From the NCBI GenBank assembly GCA_035524095.1, contig DATKPK010000134.1, positions 1 through 64,000 of the forward strand: a DNA stretch of 64,000 nucleotides, written 5' to 3'. The stretch's first letter is position 1; each line of letters begins with the position of its first letter. This document shows, piece after piece, positions 47,236 through 56,074 of the stretch. The DNA comes from DATJUF01 sp035524095. Its GTDB lineage: Bacteria; Desulfobacterota; Binatia; Binatales; Binataceae. A program made the position numbers and the translations under genes. The notes beneath the pieces were generated by a model that had not been told where the DNA came from, did no database searches, and was given only the letters and a program-made list of their open reading frames with translations.

Positions 47236-49062
47236 ATGAAGACCAATCCGCTTCACGGGAAACCAACTAACGCGACCTTGCCCGTAACGGCCGATCAGCC
47301 GCTAAATGCGGCCGTGGAGTCCGCCAATCCTCCAACGCAATCTGTTGCTTCTGATGAAACTTATGCCCTCGACCGCCGCCTCGCGCTCCGTCTCGCGACC
47401 CTCACAAGTCCGGCCGTCGCGATCCCGCTGATACTGGTCGTCGGTGCGGTTCTCTTTCTCGTAAATCTAGGCGGCGCACCTATTTATACCAAGGGCGAGG
47501 CTCGTGAGGCCGTCACCGTATTTGATATCGCGCATGGGGGCGGCGTCATCCTCCCGATGCGCGCTGGGGTCGAAATCCCTTCAAAACCCTTGATGATGCA
47601 CTGGCTGGCCGCACTCATCTCGCTCATCGCTGGTGGCGTCTCCGCCTGGACCGTACGGTTGCCTTCGGCGCTCCTCGCCATCGCAGGCGCCCTCGCCAGC
47701 TATCTCTATGTCCGCCGGCTTTTCGAGGCCCGCAGCGCTCTCCTCGCCGCCCTTATCCTCCTGACTTCAATCCAATATCTTCAGGCTGGCACCGGTTCGC
47801 GCGTCGATATGACGCTGACCTTCTTTCTCACCATCGCCTTCTTTGAATTTCTGATGGTCGCCGAAGGTCTTCGCTCCCCGCCGATCTTCTTTTACCTCGC
47901 TGTCTCTATGGCCGTCCTTACCAAAGGTCCCGTCGGCGCTCTCCTGCCCGGGATCGTCGCCTTCATCTGGATCATCCTGTGTTGGCGATGGTCCTTGCTG
48001 CGCCGGATCCAACTCCTGCGCGGCGCCTTGATCCTCGGCGTCCTGGGCGGCGGATGGTATCTCCTCGCCATCCTGACCGGCGGCGAAGCCTTCATCCATA
48101 AGCAGATTCTCGCCGAGAACCTTTACCGTCTCACCGGCCATGCGGGCGTCAACGAGGGCCACGCGCACCCCTTCTACTATGAGGACGCCGCCCTGCTCGC
48201 CGGCTTCATGCCATGGACGCCCGTCGCTCTGATTGCCCTCGTTCAGGCGATTCGCCGCCGCCGCCGCCTTGAGCCACGCCTCGGCTATTTGCTCGTATGG
48301 TTTCTGACTGTGCTGATTTTCTACAATCTGCCGGAAAGCAAACGCGGAGTTTATCTTCTTGCCTCATATCCCGCGGTCGCGACGATTATCGCTCTCTACC
48401 TCGGTGACGCAATTACTTACCCCGACCTTACCGCTCGAGTCAGCCGTGTGATTGCCCTCATCATCGGCTTGGCCTTCGTCCTTATTGGTGGCGCTGCTGC
48501 GATCGGCCTGGGTTTGCTCTATATCTCACCCGCCACTCTCAACGACATCCTCGCGCCGATCCGAATCATCGTCGCCGAATTGCCAACCGCACTCCGGAGC
48601 AACGTAACGCACTATCTCCCAATCGCGATTGCACTACCCATCATCGTGCTGGCGCTCGGAGTTTTTCTGCTCCGCGCTCGCCCGCGCGCCGACAAGATCG
48701 TCTTCGCGATCACCGGCGCGATGGCCGCAATCGCTCTCGCTGTCAGCCTGATTATCCAGCCTGCCCTTGGCAACAGCCTGACGGTCAAGGATTTCGCGGT
48801 CTCCGTGAATCAAACTGCGGCTGGGATGCCGATCGGCTACTTCGGTACCGTCGATTATGCCTTCGCGTTCTACAGCGGTCGCGACCTGGATTTGATTAAC
48901 GACCGCGACGTGAACCCGCCCGCCTACATCGTTTGCTCAGATGACGGCCTGCGCCTGATGCCTCCCGCGATGCGCTCCCACTACACCATCGTTCTGACCA
49001 GCCATCCAACCGAGCTCGACGGCACCGGCGTCATGTATCTGCTCCACCACAACGCAACTTAA
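47236..49062 (+). CDS. ArnT/GT39-type membrane glycosyltransferase
   Basis: 608 residues with about 12 membrane helices. The first periplasmic loop has GEAREAVTVFDIAHG and SKPLMMHWL, the signature of ArnT-like transferases, and a C-terminal soluble domain follows from about 540. Such enzymes add an aminoarabinose or related sugar to lipid A or another acceptor from undecaprenyl phosphate. The acceptor here is unknown. The N-terminal 50 residues are cytoplasmic and low in order. Confidence 0.85.
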   Translation: MKTNPLHGKPTNATLPVTADQPLNAAVESANPPTQSVASDETYALDRRLALRLATLTSPAVAIPLILVVGAVLFLVNLGGAPIYTKGEAREAVTVFDIAHGGGVILPMRAGVEIPSKPLMMHWLAALISLIAGGVSAWTVRLPSALLAIAGALASYLYVRRLFEARSALLAALILLTSIQYLQAGTGSRVDMTLTFFLTIAFFEFLMVAEGLRSPPIFFYLAVSMAVLTKGPVGALLPGIVAFIWIILCWRWSLLRRIQLLRGALILGVLGGGWYLLAILTGGEAFIHKQILAENLYRLTGHAGVNEGHAHPFYYEDAALLAGFMPWTPVALIALVQAIRRRRRLEPRLGYLLVWFLTVLIFYNLPESKRGVYLLASYPAVATIIALYLGDAITYPDLTARVSRVIALIIGLAFVLIGGAAAIGLGLLYISPATLNDILAPIRIIVAELPTALRSNVTHYLPIAIALPIIVLALGVFLLRARPRADKIVFAITGAMAAIALAVSLIIQPALGNSLTVKDFAVSVNQTAAGMPIGYFGTVDYAFAFYSGRDLDLINDRDVNPPAYIVCSDDGLRLMPPAMRSHYTIVLTSHPTELDGTGVMYLLHHNAT

Positions 49063-49188
49063 AATGTCGCTCGTTCTTTCCGCCCATTTTGCAGAATCGC
49101 AAATGTATTCTTGAACGAAGATTCAAACATCACTAGCCTCACAACCATCGAACCCGTGTCATCGCGGCAACCTCATGGACCTACATCA

Positions 49189-50208
49189 ATGGCGACTGAC
49201 TACATCCTCTACGGTGCGGAACTCAGCCTCTTCACGCGCAAGCTCGAAAGCGCTCTGATTTGGTACGGTATTCCATTCGTCCGCCAGGCCAAAACTTCTC
49301 AGTCACGCACTGAAATAGACCGGCGCAGCGGCACCCATCAGATGCCCGCCCTGCTGACCCCCGAAAATTGGATGCTCGCTGACACCACTCCCATCCTCAT
49401 GCTGCTTGACGCCCGCTACCCTCGGCGCGCGATGTTCCCATCCGGTCTGGCGGGCGTGATGGTCCATGTGCTCGAAGAATTCTTCGACGAATGGGCCGCA
49501 CGCGTGATGGTCCATTATCGCTGGCATTATCCGGCCAGCGCCAAATTTGCCGCAGAACGGCTAACGCGAGAACTCTTCCCTGACGCCGACGAGGCCACCC
49601 TCGCCAAGGCCGTCGCAGAATCGCCAGTAGCCGACTGGGGCCTCCGCGCTTGCCGCGCCACTGGAACCGGATCACCGCATCAGCAACGTGCCGCCGAGCA
49701 TGAATATGAAGGCCTGCTCGAAGCGATTTCCCAGCAACTCACGAGGACGCGCTTCCTGCTCGGCGACCGTCCCTGTGCCGTTGACGCGATCGTAGTCGGA
49801 GGCTTGTTAGCCCATACCTACATGGATCCAGATCCAAAGCGGGTTGTGGCTCGCTATCCGCGCGTTGTCCAATGGTGCACCCAGGACGCCCGCCAATGGG
49901 ACGGCGGCGGCGAACTCGCACCATTTCCGACCTCGACCCCGTTTGCGCAAACTGTCCTCTCGGCTATGGCAAGCACCTACGTCCCGTTCGTGCTCGGCAA
50001 TTCCCGAGCGCTCGCGAGCAACGCCAAGGCCTTCACCATCAGCACCTACGGCGAAGAAGTCAGTTATCTCGCACGCCCCTATCCCGAACGCTCACGCCGT
50101 ATGATCGGCGATCGCATTCGTCATCAACTCGATTACCGGGAACGGTTGACGGTCTCCGCATGGCTCCGCGAATGGGGTCTTCAGGACTGCTTTGAGACCG
50201 CCATGTGA
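49189..50208 (+). CDS. Glutathione S-transferase family protein
   Basis: About 339 residues from the ATG at 49189. It has an N-terminal thioredoxin-like domain (YILYGAELSLFTRKLESAL, QMPALLTPENWMLADTTPI) and a helical C-terminal domain with RFLLGDRPCAVDAIVVGGL. It is longer than a standard GST by about 100 residues at the C-terminus. The start is inferred from domain position because the upstream frame has no ribosome-binding site. It converges on the sirtuin gene with a 13 bp gap. Confidence 0.8.
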   Translation: MATDYILYGAELSLFTRKLESALIWYGIPFVRQAKTSQSRTEIDRRSGTHQMPALLTPENWMLADTTPILMLLDARYPRRAMFPSGLAGVMVHVLEEFFDEWAARVMVHYRWHYPASAKFAAERLTRELFPDADEATLAKAVAESPVADWGLRACRATGTGSPHQQRAAEHEYEGLLEAISQQLTRTRFLLGDRPCAVDAIVVGGLLAHTYMDPDPKRVVARYPRVVQWCTQDARQWDGGGELAPFPTSTPFAQTVLSAMASTYVPFVLGNSRALASNAKAFTISTYGEEVSYLARPYPERSRRMIGDRIRHQLDYRERLTVSAWLREWGLQDCFETAM

Positions 50209-50221
50209 TGGGACACCAGAA

Positions 50222-51025
50222 TTACGATAGCTTCGCCCGCCGCAAGTCCGCGATTGCCCCAATCAATCGTGGCATCACCTCGCCCGTCGGCCCGCGCAAA
50301 CTGATATCCGCGAGCGGCGTCAGCTCCGACTCGTAGAGATTCGCCTCGATCATCAAGCCCCCGCGCCGCTTGACGTCGATCGCAAAGCCCGCCGCTGGAT
50401 AAACCGTCGCCGACGTTCCCGCGACGATCACCAGGTCTGCGCGCCCCGCGTGCTCGATACATTGCGCCAGTACGTCACGCGGAATCGGTTCGCCGAACGC
50501 AACCGTGTCGCCCTTCACCAGTCCACCACATTCAGGACACTGCGGGGGCAACACTTCCAGCGAAATTTTCGCGGCGTCGAAACGCAGGCCGCATTCGATA
50601 CACCGGATCAGCTTCCAGTTGCCGTGAATCTCCGCCAGTGACGATTGTCCGGCCTGCCGGTGCAAATCGTCGACGTTCTGAGTAATCAGAAACCGCAGTA
50701 CGCCAAGCTCTTCCAACTCGGCGAACGCGTGATGGCCCGGGTTGGGCTGTGCAACCTTCAGCGGTCCCCACAACTCGTCATTCTGCCGCCTGATCCGATC
50801 TTCCCACGCCTTTTTGGGATCCTGAAGAAATATCTGATAACCGTTCATCGGCGGCTCGCCGTATTTGGTCCACAAGCCGCCGGGACCGCGAAACGGCGGA
50901 ATCCCGCTCTCGACCGACATCCCGGCCCCCGTTAGCGCGATCGCATATTGCGCCTCGAGGATTGCGCGCGCCGCCGCGATTATCTCCTGGTCTGTCGCTC
51001 TCGGCTCCGCTTGCGCTGCCATCAC
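50222..51025 (-). CDS. Sir2-family NAD-dependent protein deacetylase
   Basis: 267 residues. It has the NAD-binding GAGMSVESGIPPFRG, TQNVDDLHRQAG, the catalytic His in EIHGN, and a four-Cys zinc site (CIEC and CPEC). A class-defining Tyr/Arg pair for desuccinylase activity is not obvious. It probably removes acyl groups from lysines and links metabolism to NAD level. Length and motifs are those of bacterial CobB-like sirtuins. Confidence 0.92.
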   Translation of the reverse strand: MMAAQAEPRATDQEIIAAARAILEAQYAIALTGAGMSVESGIPPFRGPGGLWTKYGEPPMNGYQIFLQDPKKAWEDRIRRQNDELWGPLKVAQPNPGHHAFAELEELGVLRFLITQNVDDLHRQAGQSSLAEIHGNWKLIRCIECGLRFDAAKISLEVLPPQCPECGGLVKGDTVAFGEPIPRDVLAQCIEHAGRADLVIVAGTSATVYPAAGFAIDVKRRGGLMIEANLYESELTPLADISLRGPTGEVMPRLIGAIADLRRAKLS

Positions 51026-51115
51026 GATCCTCCGTTCTTCTTGTCGGTCTCGCTATCGCGACCCTGGCACATCATCGCATCGCCCGATTAGCGACCTCGC
51101 GCCATTCGCAATTCT

Positions 51116-51943
51116 TCACTGCATAACTTCTTTGACGAATCCGCTGATCAATTCTCCAAGCTCATGCGGACGTTCGAGCGGCAAATGATGATGCGCCCCC
51201 TCGAGCACCTTCAGTTCCACCAGCTCATTCGACGCCGCAGCCTGCTCAGCCGCCTCCGCCATCATGATCCGGCTGAGGCCCGCCCTAATCAGCAGGGTCG
51301 GAATTTGCGCGGCGGCGATCGCCGCTTCGACATCCAGCCCGTCCCCGCCATAAAAGCTCTCACGATCGAATTTCAGGGTATAGCAGCCGTCATCCCTCCG
51401 ACGCAGGCTCCTCCGCGCAATCTCCTCCACCACTTCTTGCGCGATTTCGCCATCTTTCGGCAACAGCCTAAAGCGCGCGACCGCCGTCTCAAGGTCCGGA
51501 TAGTTCACCGTCGGCAGCGCCTTCAAGCGGTACAGAAAACGATTACGGCGTGGCGTCGAATTCACCGCGATATCGATCGCGATCGCTGCCCGCGCCATCC
51601 TCGGATATTCCTGCGTGAATGCTGCGACCGCGATCCCGCCCATGCTATGACCTGCGACGATCGGCCGCTCGATCCCAATTGTTTCGATCAGCCGCGCCAG
51701 GTCGTCCGCATGATTCGCTGGACCGTACGCCGCCGGTCGCACCCATTCGCTATCACCATGCCCCCGCAGATCGATCGCGATCAGCCAGTACGCCGATGGC
51801 ATCGACGCCGCCATTCGCGCCCACCACCACGCGTTCGCCGTATTCCCGTGCAGCAGCAGAATCGTCGTGGCGCCATTCGGATTCCATTCCAGGCAATGCA
51901 GCCGCGGGCTGCCTTCGACGAACAGGCTGCGCGGCGCGCTCAT
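51116..51943 (-). CDS. Alpha/beta hydrolase, downstream twin
   Basis: 275 residues. The nucleophile elbow is GHSMGG, the oxyanion region is LLLHGNTANAWWW, and the catalytic His lies in EGAHHHLPLERP. It shares layout and similar length with the gene just upstream, and overlaps it by four bases (ATGA), so the pair probably arose by tandem duplication and is translated together. Substrate unknown; esterase or C-C bond hydrolase are both possible. Confidence 0.87.
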   Translation of the reverse strand: MSAPRSLFVEGSPRLHCLEWNPNGATTILLLHGNTANAWWWARMAASMPSAYWLIAIDLRGHGDSEWVRPAAYGPANHADDLARLIETIGIERPIVAGHSMGGIAVAAFTQEYPRMARAAIAIDIAVNSTPRRNRFLYRLKALPTVNYPDLETAVARFRLLPKDGEIAQEVVEEIARRSLRRRDDGCYTLKFDRESFYGGDGLDVEAAIAAAQIPTLLIRAGLSRIMMAEAAEQAAASNELVELKVLEGAHHHLPLERPHELGELISGFVKEVMQ

Positions 51944-52755
51944 CCAAGCTCGTCAAGGAATTCGCGCAGCACCTTGACTAGTCCAGCAGGATTGTCCAGC
52001 GGCACGTGATGGTGCGAGTCGGGCACCGTCGCGACCCGTCCGTTCGGCACCTTGGAGATAATCTTGTCCGGCACCCACGGTTGGATCGCGCTGGTCCCCG
52101 CTCTGATATACAGCATCGGGCACTGGATCTTCGGCAGGTAATCCCACACCGAAATCGGTTCGCGCAGCATCGTCCGCCGATCCATCTTATGCATCCAAGC
52201 GCCCTCACCGTCTTGCCGGAACGAATAGCGTGCGGTGTTCGCCAGGATTTCCGGCGACGCGATTGTATTGCTCGGGATCGTTTTGAAATTTGTGATCGCC
52301 TCTTCCAGCGTCTGGAAGCGCCGCCCCGGCTTCTCAGCGATCCCTCGCAGCATTTCGGTCGCATCCTTCGGATACGACGCCGGGCTATCAATCGCCACCG
52401 CCGCTCGCAATGTCTCGCTATGCTGCCCGGCGTACAGCATGACGTTATGCCCGCCCATCGAATGGCCCACTAAAACCGGCTCACCTAATCCCCATGCCCC
52501 GATTACCGCCGCCAGGTCTGCGACGTAATGGCGCGAGCCGTAGGCCCATTCGTCGAACCACGGACTATCCCCATGGCCGCGCTGGTCGAGCGCCAGCACA
52601 TGACAGCGATCGGTTAATTCCGGCCCTACAAAGTCCCACCAGCGAGCATGCGCCGATCCGCCATGCACCAGCAGCATCGATGGCTTGCCTCTTCCGCCAT
52701 AATCGACGGCGTTGAGCGGCTGGCCGTCAGCGCCCTTGAATGTAAGTGTTTCCAT
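51940..52755 (-). CDS. Alpha/beta hydrolase, upstream twin
   Basis: 271 residues. It has LLVHGGSAHARWW, the LDQRGHGDS strand end, the GHSMGG nucleophile elbow, and DSHHHVPLDNP carrying the catalytic His. It is paralogous in layout to the next gene, whose start overlaps its stop by four bases. It is divergent from a TPR gene across about 146 bp. Confidence 0.87.
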   Translation of the reverse strand: METLTFKGADGQPLNAVDYGGRGKPSMLLVHGGSAHARWWDFVGPELTDRCHVLALDQRGHGDSPWFDEWAYGSRHYVADLAAVIGAWGLGEPVLVGHSMGGHNVMLYAGQHSETLRAAVAIDSPASYPKDATEMLRGIAEKPGRRFQTLEEAITNFKTIPSNTIASPEILANTARYSFRQDGEGAWMHKMDRRTMLREPISVWDYLPKIQCPMLYIRAGTSAIQPWVPDKIISKVPNGRVATVPDSHHHVPLDNPAGLVKVLREFLDELG

Positions 52756-52901
52756 CAGTCCTCATGTCCGGTTACGCCAGCGCGGTCTCTCCCGCAGCAA
52801 CTTGTGCGTTTGCGCTTACGTCCTTTGCAACCGAAAACTTTCCTGCCAAGATCATAGCGTCGGAAGTGACGACATTTTAACTGTTACCTGTAACCCATCT
52901 T

Positions 52902-53537
52902 ATGCCCAAGAGGCCATCGTCACGAAGTCCGCACCGCGACCGGCGGCCATTCCCGACCGTCGTCCGGGTGACTCTGATATTGCTCATCGCCGGCTTTATT
53001 TGGCCGCCTCGTCTGCACGCCGACAACGCCCCGCCGGTCGGCGGCGTCAGCGACTATGCCGCAACTTCAAACGCTGAGAAGGCTCAGGCGCTGGTCAAGA
53101 CCGCGATTAATCTTACTGACAGCGAACAGGCGTTGAAGCTTCTGTGGCAGGCTACCGACATCGACCCCCAGCTTGAGGATCCTTACGTCTATCTCGGCCT
53201 CTATTACAATTCACGCTCCGATTTTGAAAACGTCATCAAGGTCTATCAGAAGCTGATTAAGTATGAGCCCAAGCAATCCAGCGCGTACCTGAATATCGGC
53301 GAGGCCTATATGTCATTCGATCCGCCGCGTACGGATCAGGCCCTCACCTACTATCAGAAAGCGCTCGATCTTGATCCGTCATCTTCATTTGCCGCCCTAC
53401 GAATGGGCGAAATTTATGCCGCGCAAGGTAACCGCGAGATGGCCGTCCGCTATCTCAAGCTCGCTGGAAGCGATGCCAAGAATCCGGACGTCGCCGCCGA
53501 AGCCAATCATTACCTGAGCCAAATGGGCGCTTCCTGA
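52902..53537 (+). CDS. Exported TPR protein
   Basis: 211 residues. An Arg-rich N-terminus and a hydrophobic stretch (about 24-38) give a signal peptide or anchor. At least three TPR units follow (PYVYLGLYYNSRSDFENVI, SAYLNIGEAYMSF, SFAALRMGEIYAAQGNREMA). It is a likely periplasmic scaffold. It shares no operon partner upstream; a hairpin follows at 53611-53630. Confidence 0.8.
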   Translation: MPKRPSSRSPHRDRRPFPTVVRVTLILLIAGFIWPPRLHADNAPPVGGVSDYAATSNAEKAQALVKTAINLTDSEQALKLLWQATDIDPQLEDPYVYLGLYYNSRSDFENVIKVYQKLIKYEPKQSSAYLNIGEAYMSFDPPRTDQALTYYQKALDLDPSSSFAALRMGEIYAAQGNREMAVRYLKLAGSDAKNPDVAAEANHYLSQMGAS

Positions 53538-53610
53538 GAAACTCAGATACACCCGGAGTCCCCATCCGTGAAACCCGCCGCGTCATAATGTTGGATCGCC
53601 CGCGGCCCAG

Positions 53611-53630
53611 TCCGCCCAAGGCTGGGCGGA
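53611..53630 (+). terminator. Candidate terminator hairpin
   Basis: TCCGCCCA and TGGGCGGA form a perfect 8 bp stem with loop AGGC, 73 bp after the TPR gene stop. The next bases are TATAG, not a T-run; a T6 run further on has no stem next to it. It is a weak terminator at best. Confidence 0.4.
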
Positions 53631-53722
53631 TATAGACCAAGGTCCGCTTGCGCTGTTTTTTGGCGTAGCCCACAATCAGTTCTTACGCGCAACACTTGCC
53701 GCTATAACCCGCGAAAGGCCCC

Positions 53723-54442
53723 ATGACGACCATGCTCTCGAACTCCCAGAAATCCCCGATCCGCCGTGCACTAGCGTTCACAGGCTCTGTGACCGCCCTG
53801 ACGTTACTCTTGATGGCATCCGCCTGCCACAGCCAGTCCGCCCAGACCAACGCCTCACCCCTGCCGCCCGCTCAGCCAGTTGCCGCTGCCACTCCCGCAC
53901 CGGCGCCGGCCGCGCCGCCATCTTCCGCCGAAGCGGCGACACCTTCGCATGAGCACATCCACGGTCTCGCTTCGGCGACCGTCATCACGATCCACGGCAA
54001 AGTCGTCGCGGTTGATCGCCCGAAGAAGACCGTCACGCTCGAAGGCCCGAACGGTAAACTGGTCACCGTCCACGTCTATAATCATTACAATCTTGAACAG
54101 GCCAAGGTTGGCGACCGCTTCGTCGCCAAGTTCTACGAAATCATCACCATCCTCAGGCAGAAGCCTGATACCTCAATTCCATCAGTCTCGGTCGATCAGG
54201 GCATCGTTACCGCCGAACCCGGACAGCCTGCCGGTGCCGCCTTCGGCCGCTCGATTCGCGTGGTCGCCACCATCGACGCAATTAATCACGCCGAGCGCAC
54301 CGTTGTAATCAAAGGCCCCGACGGCGCCGAGGAGACCGTTAAGGTCAATCATCCCTTTAGCCTGAAGCACGTTAAGGTTGGAGACCAAATCGTTATGACT
54401 CTGACCAACGTCGTCGCCATCTCACTCAAGCCCGAGGCGTAA
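53723..54442 (+). CDS. Lipoprotein with two repeated beta domains
   Basis: 239 residues. The lipobox LLMASAC lies near residue 35. An Ala/Pro-rich linker (about 40-75) is followed by two related segments of about 60 residues, each with a TI-x-x-VDRPKKTVTLEGPNG-like unit and a KVGDRF / KVGDQI ending (about 85-140 and 165-235). This is an internal duplication, probably two small beta-barrel modules. I do not know the family. It is likely in the outer membrane or periplasm. Confidence 0.7.
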   Translation: MTTMLSNSQKSPIRRALAFTGSVTALTLLLMASACHSQSAQTNASPLPPAQPVAAATPAPAPAAPPSSAEAATPSHEHIHGLASATVITIHGKVVAVDRPKKTVTLEGPNGKLVTVHVYNHYNLEQAKVGDRFVAKFYEIITILRQKPDTSIPSVSVDQGIVTAEPGQPAGAAFGRSIRVVATIDAINHAERTVVIKGPDGAEETVKVNHPFSLKHVKVGDQIVMTLTNVVAISLKPEA

Positions 54443-54754
54443 GGCGCGAGGCTATCCTCGCGCTAACTGTCTCCGGCAGTCGCCTTCTGCGACGACTGCC
54501 GGATTCCCTCGGCTGATGGCTGACGAATCAACCGGGATCCATCAGCCGTACCCATCACTTAACGGACCGACCTCGCCTCGCCGCTGATAATTCCATTGGC
54601 CTAACAATATGGCGGATTTTATGCCGCCCAATTTTGCAACGAGTGCCGCTCTCTGCTACTCAATAGCTCCCGAAAGCAACCTAATTCACCAAGCATATTT
54701 ACTGCTTATGGTTAGCCGCTACCGTCGGTTCACTCCGACATCGAGTCAAAACCT
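54443..54754. repeat. 312 bp intergenic region with three hairpins
   Basis: No gene is visible. Three inverted repeats follow each other: 54444-54463 (8 bp stem GCGCGAGG, loop CTAT), 54473-54502 (10 bp stem CCGGCAGTCG) and 54511-54547 (9 bp stem GGCTGATGG around a 19-base loop). None is followed by a clear T-run. The rest, up to 54754, is unstructured to the eye; the metallophosphoesterase starts directly after it. Confidence 0.65.
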
Positions 54755-56056
54755 ATGCCGACACTCGCCGACCATTTCGCGGCCATGCTCAAAGATGCGA
54801 CCCTTCATAACACTACTCTCATCTTCGAGGGTGCTCGCCGTAACATCCTTAGTAATCTGGCAAAGGCCGCAAAGGATCCCGCCGCCCAAAACGTCCAACT
54901 GCCGGAGAATGCAACTCCGGACGATGTCTTGAAGCAAATTGTGGACTCTCCGATCGATCCAGGCGTTATCGACTCGCTCGCGGAGGCCGTGGGCTTCTCT
55001 GAGTTAGCAGGCTTCGGCAAATACGAGACTGGCGATCGCGGATGGATCGGATGCCTCCTGAATTACTACAGATTTCTCCACGACAAAGCGGGCTTTCCTT
55101 TGCCGCCGGTGCCTGCCAACGGCAACTCTATCGAGGGTGTCACTAACTTAATCGCCGAGCCCGCCGATAGATCTGGAATTAAAATTGGGATCGTCGGCGA
55201 TTGGGGCACTGGGGTTTGGGACGACGGCAAGAAGAATGTAGCCAAGAACGTGATCGATGCCATGCGGCAGCATCGGCCCGACTACGCGATTCATCTCGGT
55301 GACGTCTATTACTCAGGCGACGCCAAGCAGGAAATTAGTAATTTTCTTCAGCTTTGGCCCTTCACCAATCACCGCAGCTACGCTCTCAACTCCAATCACG
55401 AAATGTACAGCGGCGGCCACGGCTATTACGGTACGTTGCTGAAAGACCCTGAATTCCAGCATCAGCAAGCCGGCTACTTCGCTCTGACGAATGCCCAATG
55501 GCTGATCATCGGGCTCGACACCGCCTATTACTCTACCAGTCATCTCTATCAGGAAGGCGCTATCCGCGATCCGAACGATCCTTCGAGCATGGCCCAGGCT
55601 GATTGGCTCGCGCGAGTTGTTAGCGCCAACCCCGGCAAGCGCGTGATCATGATGACTCATCACGACGGCTTCGACGTCGACGGTGAGACACTCAAGGTCG
55701 CGTTCAAGACCCTCTACCAGCAGATCGCTTTGCTGTTGCAGGGCGTCAGCGAATGGTGGTGGTATTGGGGCCACGTCCATACCGCAATCGTCTATAGCCC
55801 TGTCTCGCCCTTCCACAATTCGTTGCTTCACGCGCGCTGTGCCGGCCATGGCGCAGTCCCCTACATGCCGTTCACCAAGCGCCTCGGCAAAGAAGTTATC
55901 TGGACCGAATACGGCCTCGCCAACAACCCCAACGACACGGGCGTCGACCGAGGCCGCGCCCCCAACGGCTTCGCGATACTGACTCTGACTGGCCCCGATT
56001 TGAAGGAAGAGTTTTACGACGAGAACAATCGTCTGCAATGGACCGGCGATCGTTAG
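54755..56056 (+). CDS. Calcineurin-like metallophosphoesterase
   Basis: 433 residues. After a helical N-terminal extension of about 140 residues, the five metal motifs run in order: GIVGDWGTG, HLGDVYYSGD, NSNHEMYSG, MMTHHDGFD and WGHVHTAI. Two metal ions and phosphoester hydrolysis are expected; phosphodiesterase, phosphatase or nuclease cannot be separated by sequence. The N-terminal extension is not recognised. A gene of unknown function follows 18 bp later, likely in the same operon. Confidence 0.87.
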   Translation: MPTLADHFAAMLKDATLHNTTLIFEGARRNILSNLAKAAKDPAAQNVQLPENATPDDVLKQIVDSPIDPGVIDSLAEAVGFSELAGFGKYETGDRGWIGCLLNYYRFLHDKAGFPLPPVPANGNSIEGVTNLIAEPADRSGIKIGIVGDWGTGVWDDGKKNVAKNVIDAMRQHRPDYAIHLGDVYYSGDAKQEISNFLQLWPFTNHRSYALNSNHEMYSGGHGYYGTLLKDPEFQHQQAGYFALTNAQWLIIGLDTAYYSTSHLYQEGAIRDPNDPSSMAQADWLARVVSANPGKRVIMMTHHDGFDVDGETLKVAFKTLYQQIALLLQGVSEWWWYWGHVHTAIVYSPVSPFHNSLLHARCAGHGAVPYMPFTKRLGKEVIWTEYGLANNPNDTGVDRGRAPNGFAILTLTGPDLKEEFYDENNRLQWTGDR

Positions 56057-56074
56057 CCACGGCAAGGAAATCCG

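Noticed and set aside
53650..53665. T6 run after the TPR gene as an intrinsic terminator
   Set aside because: No stem sits immediately upstream of the T-run; the nearby hairpin at 53611-53630 is about 25 bp away.
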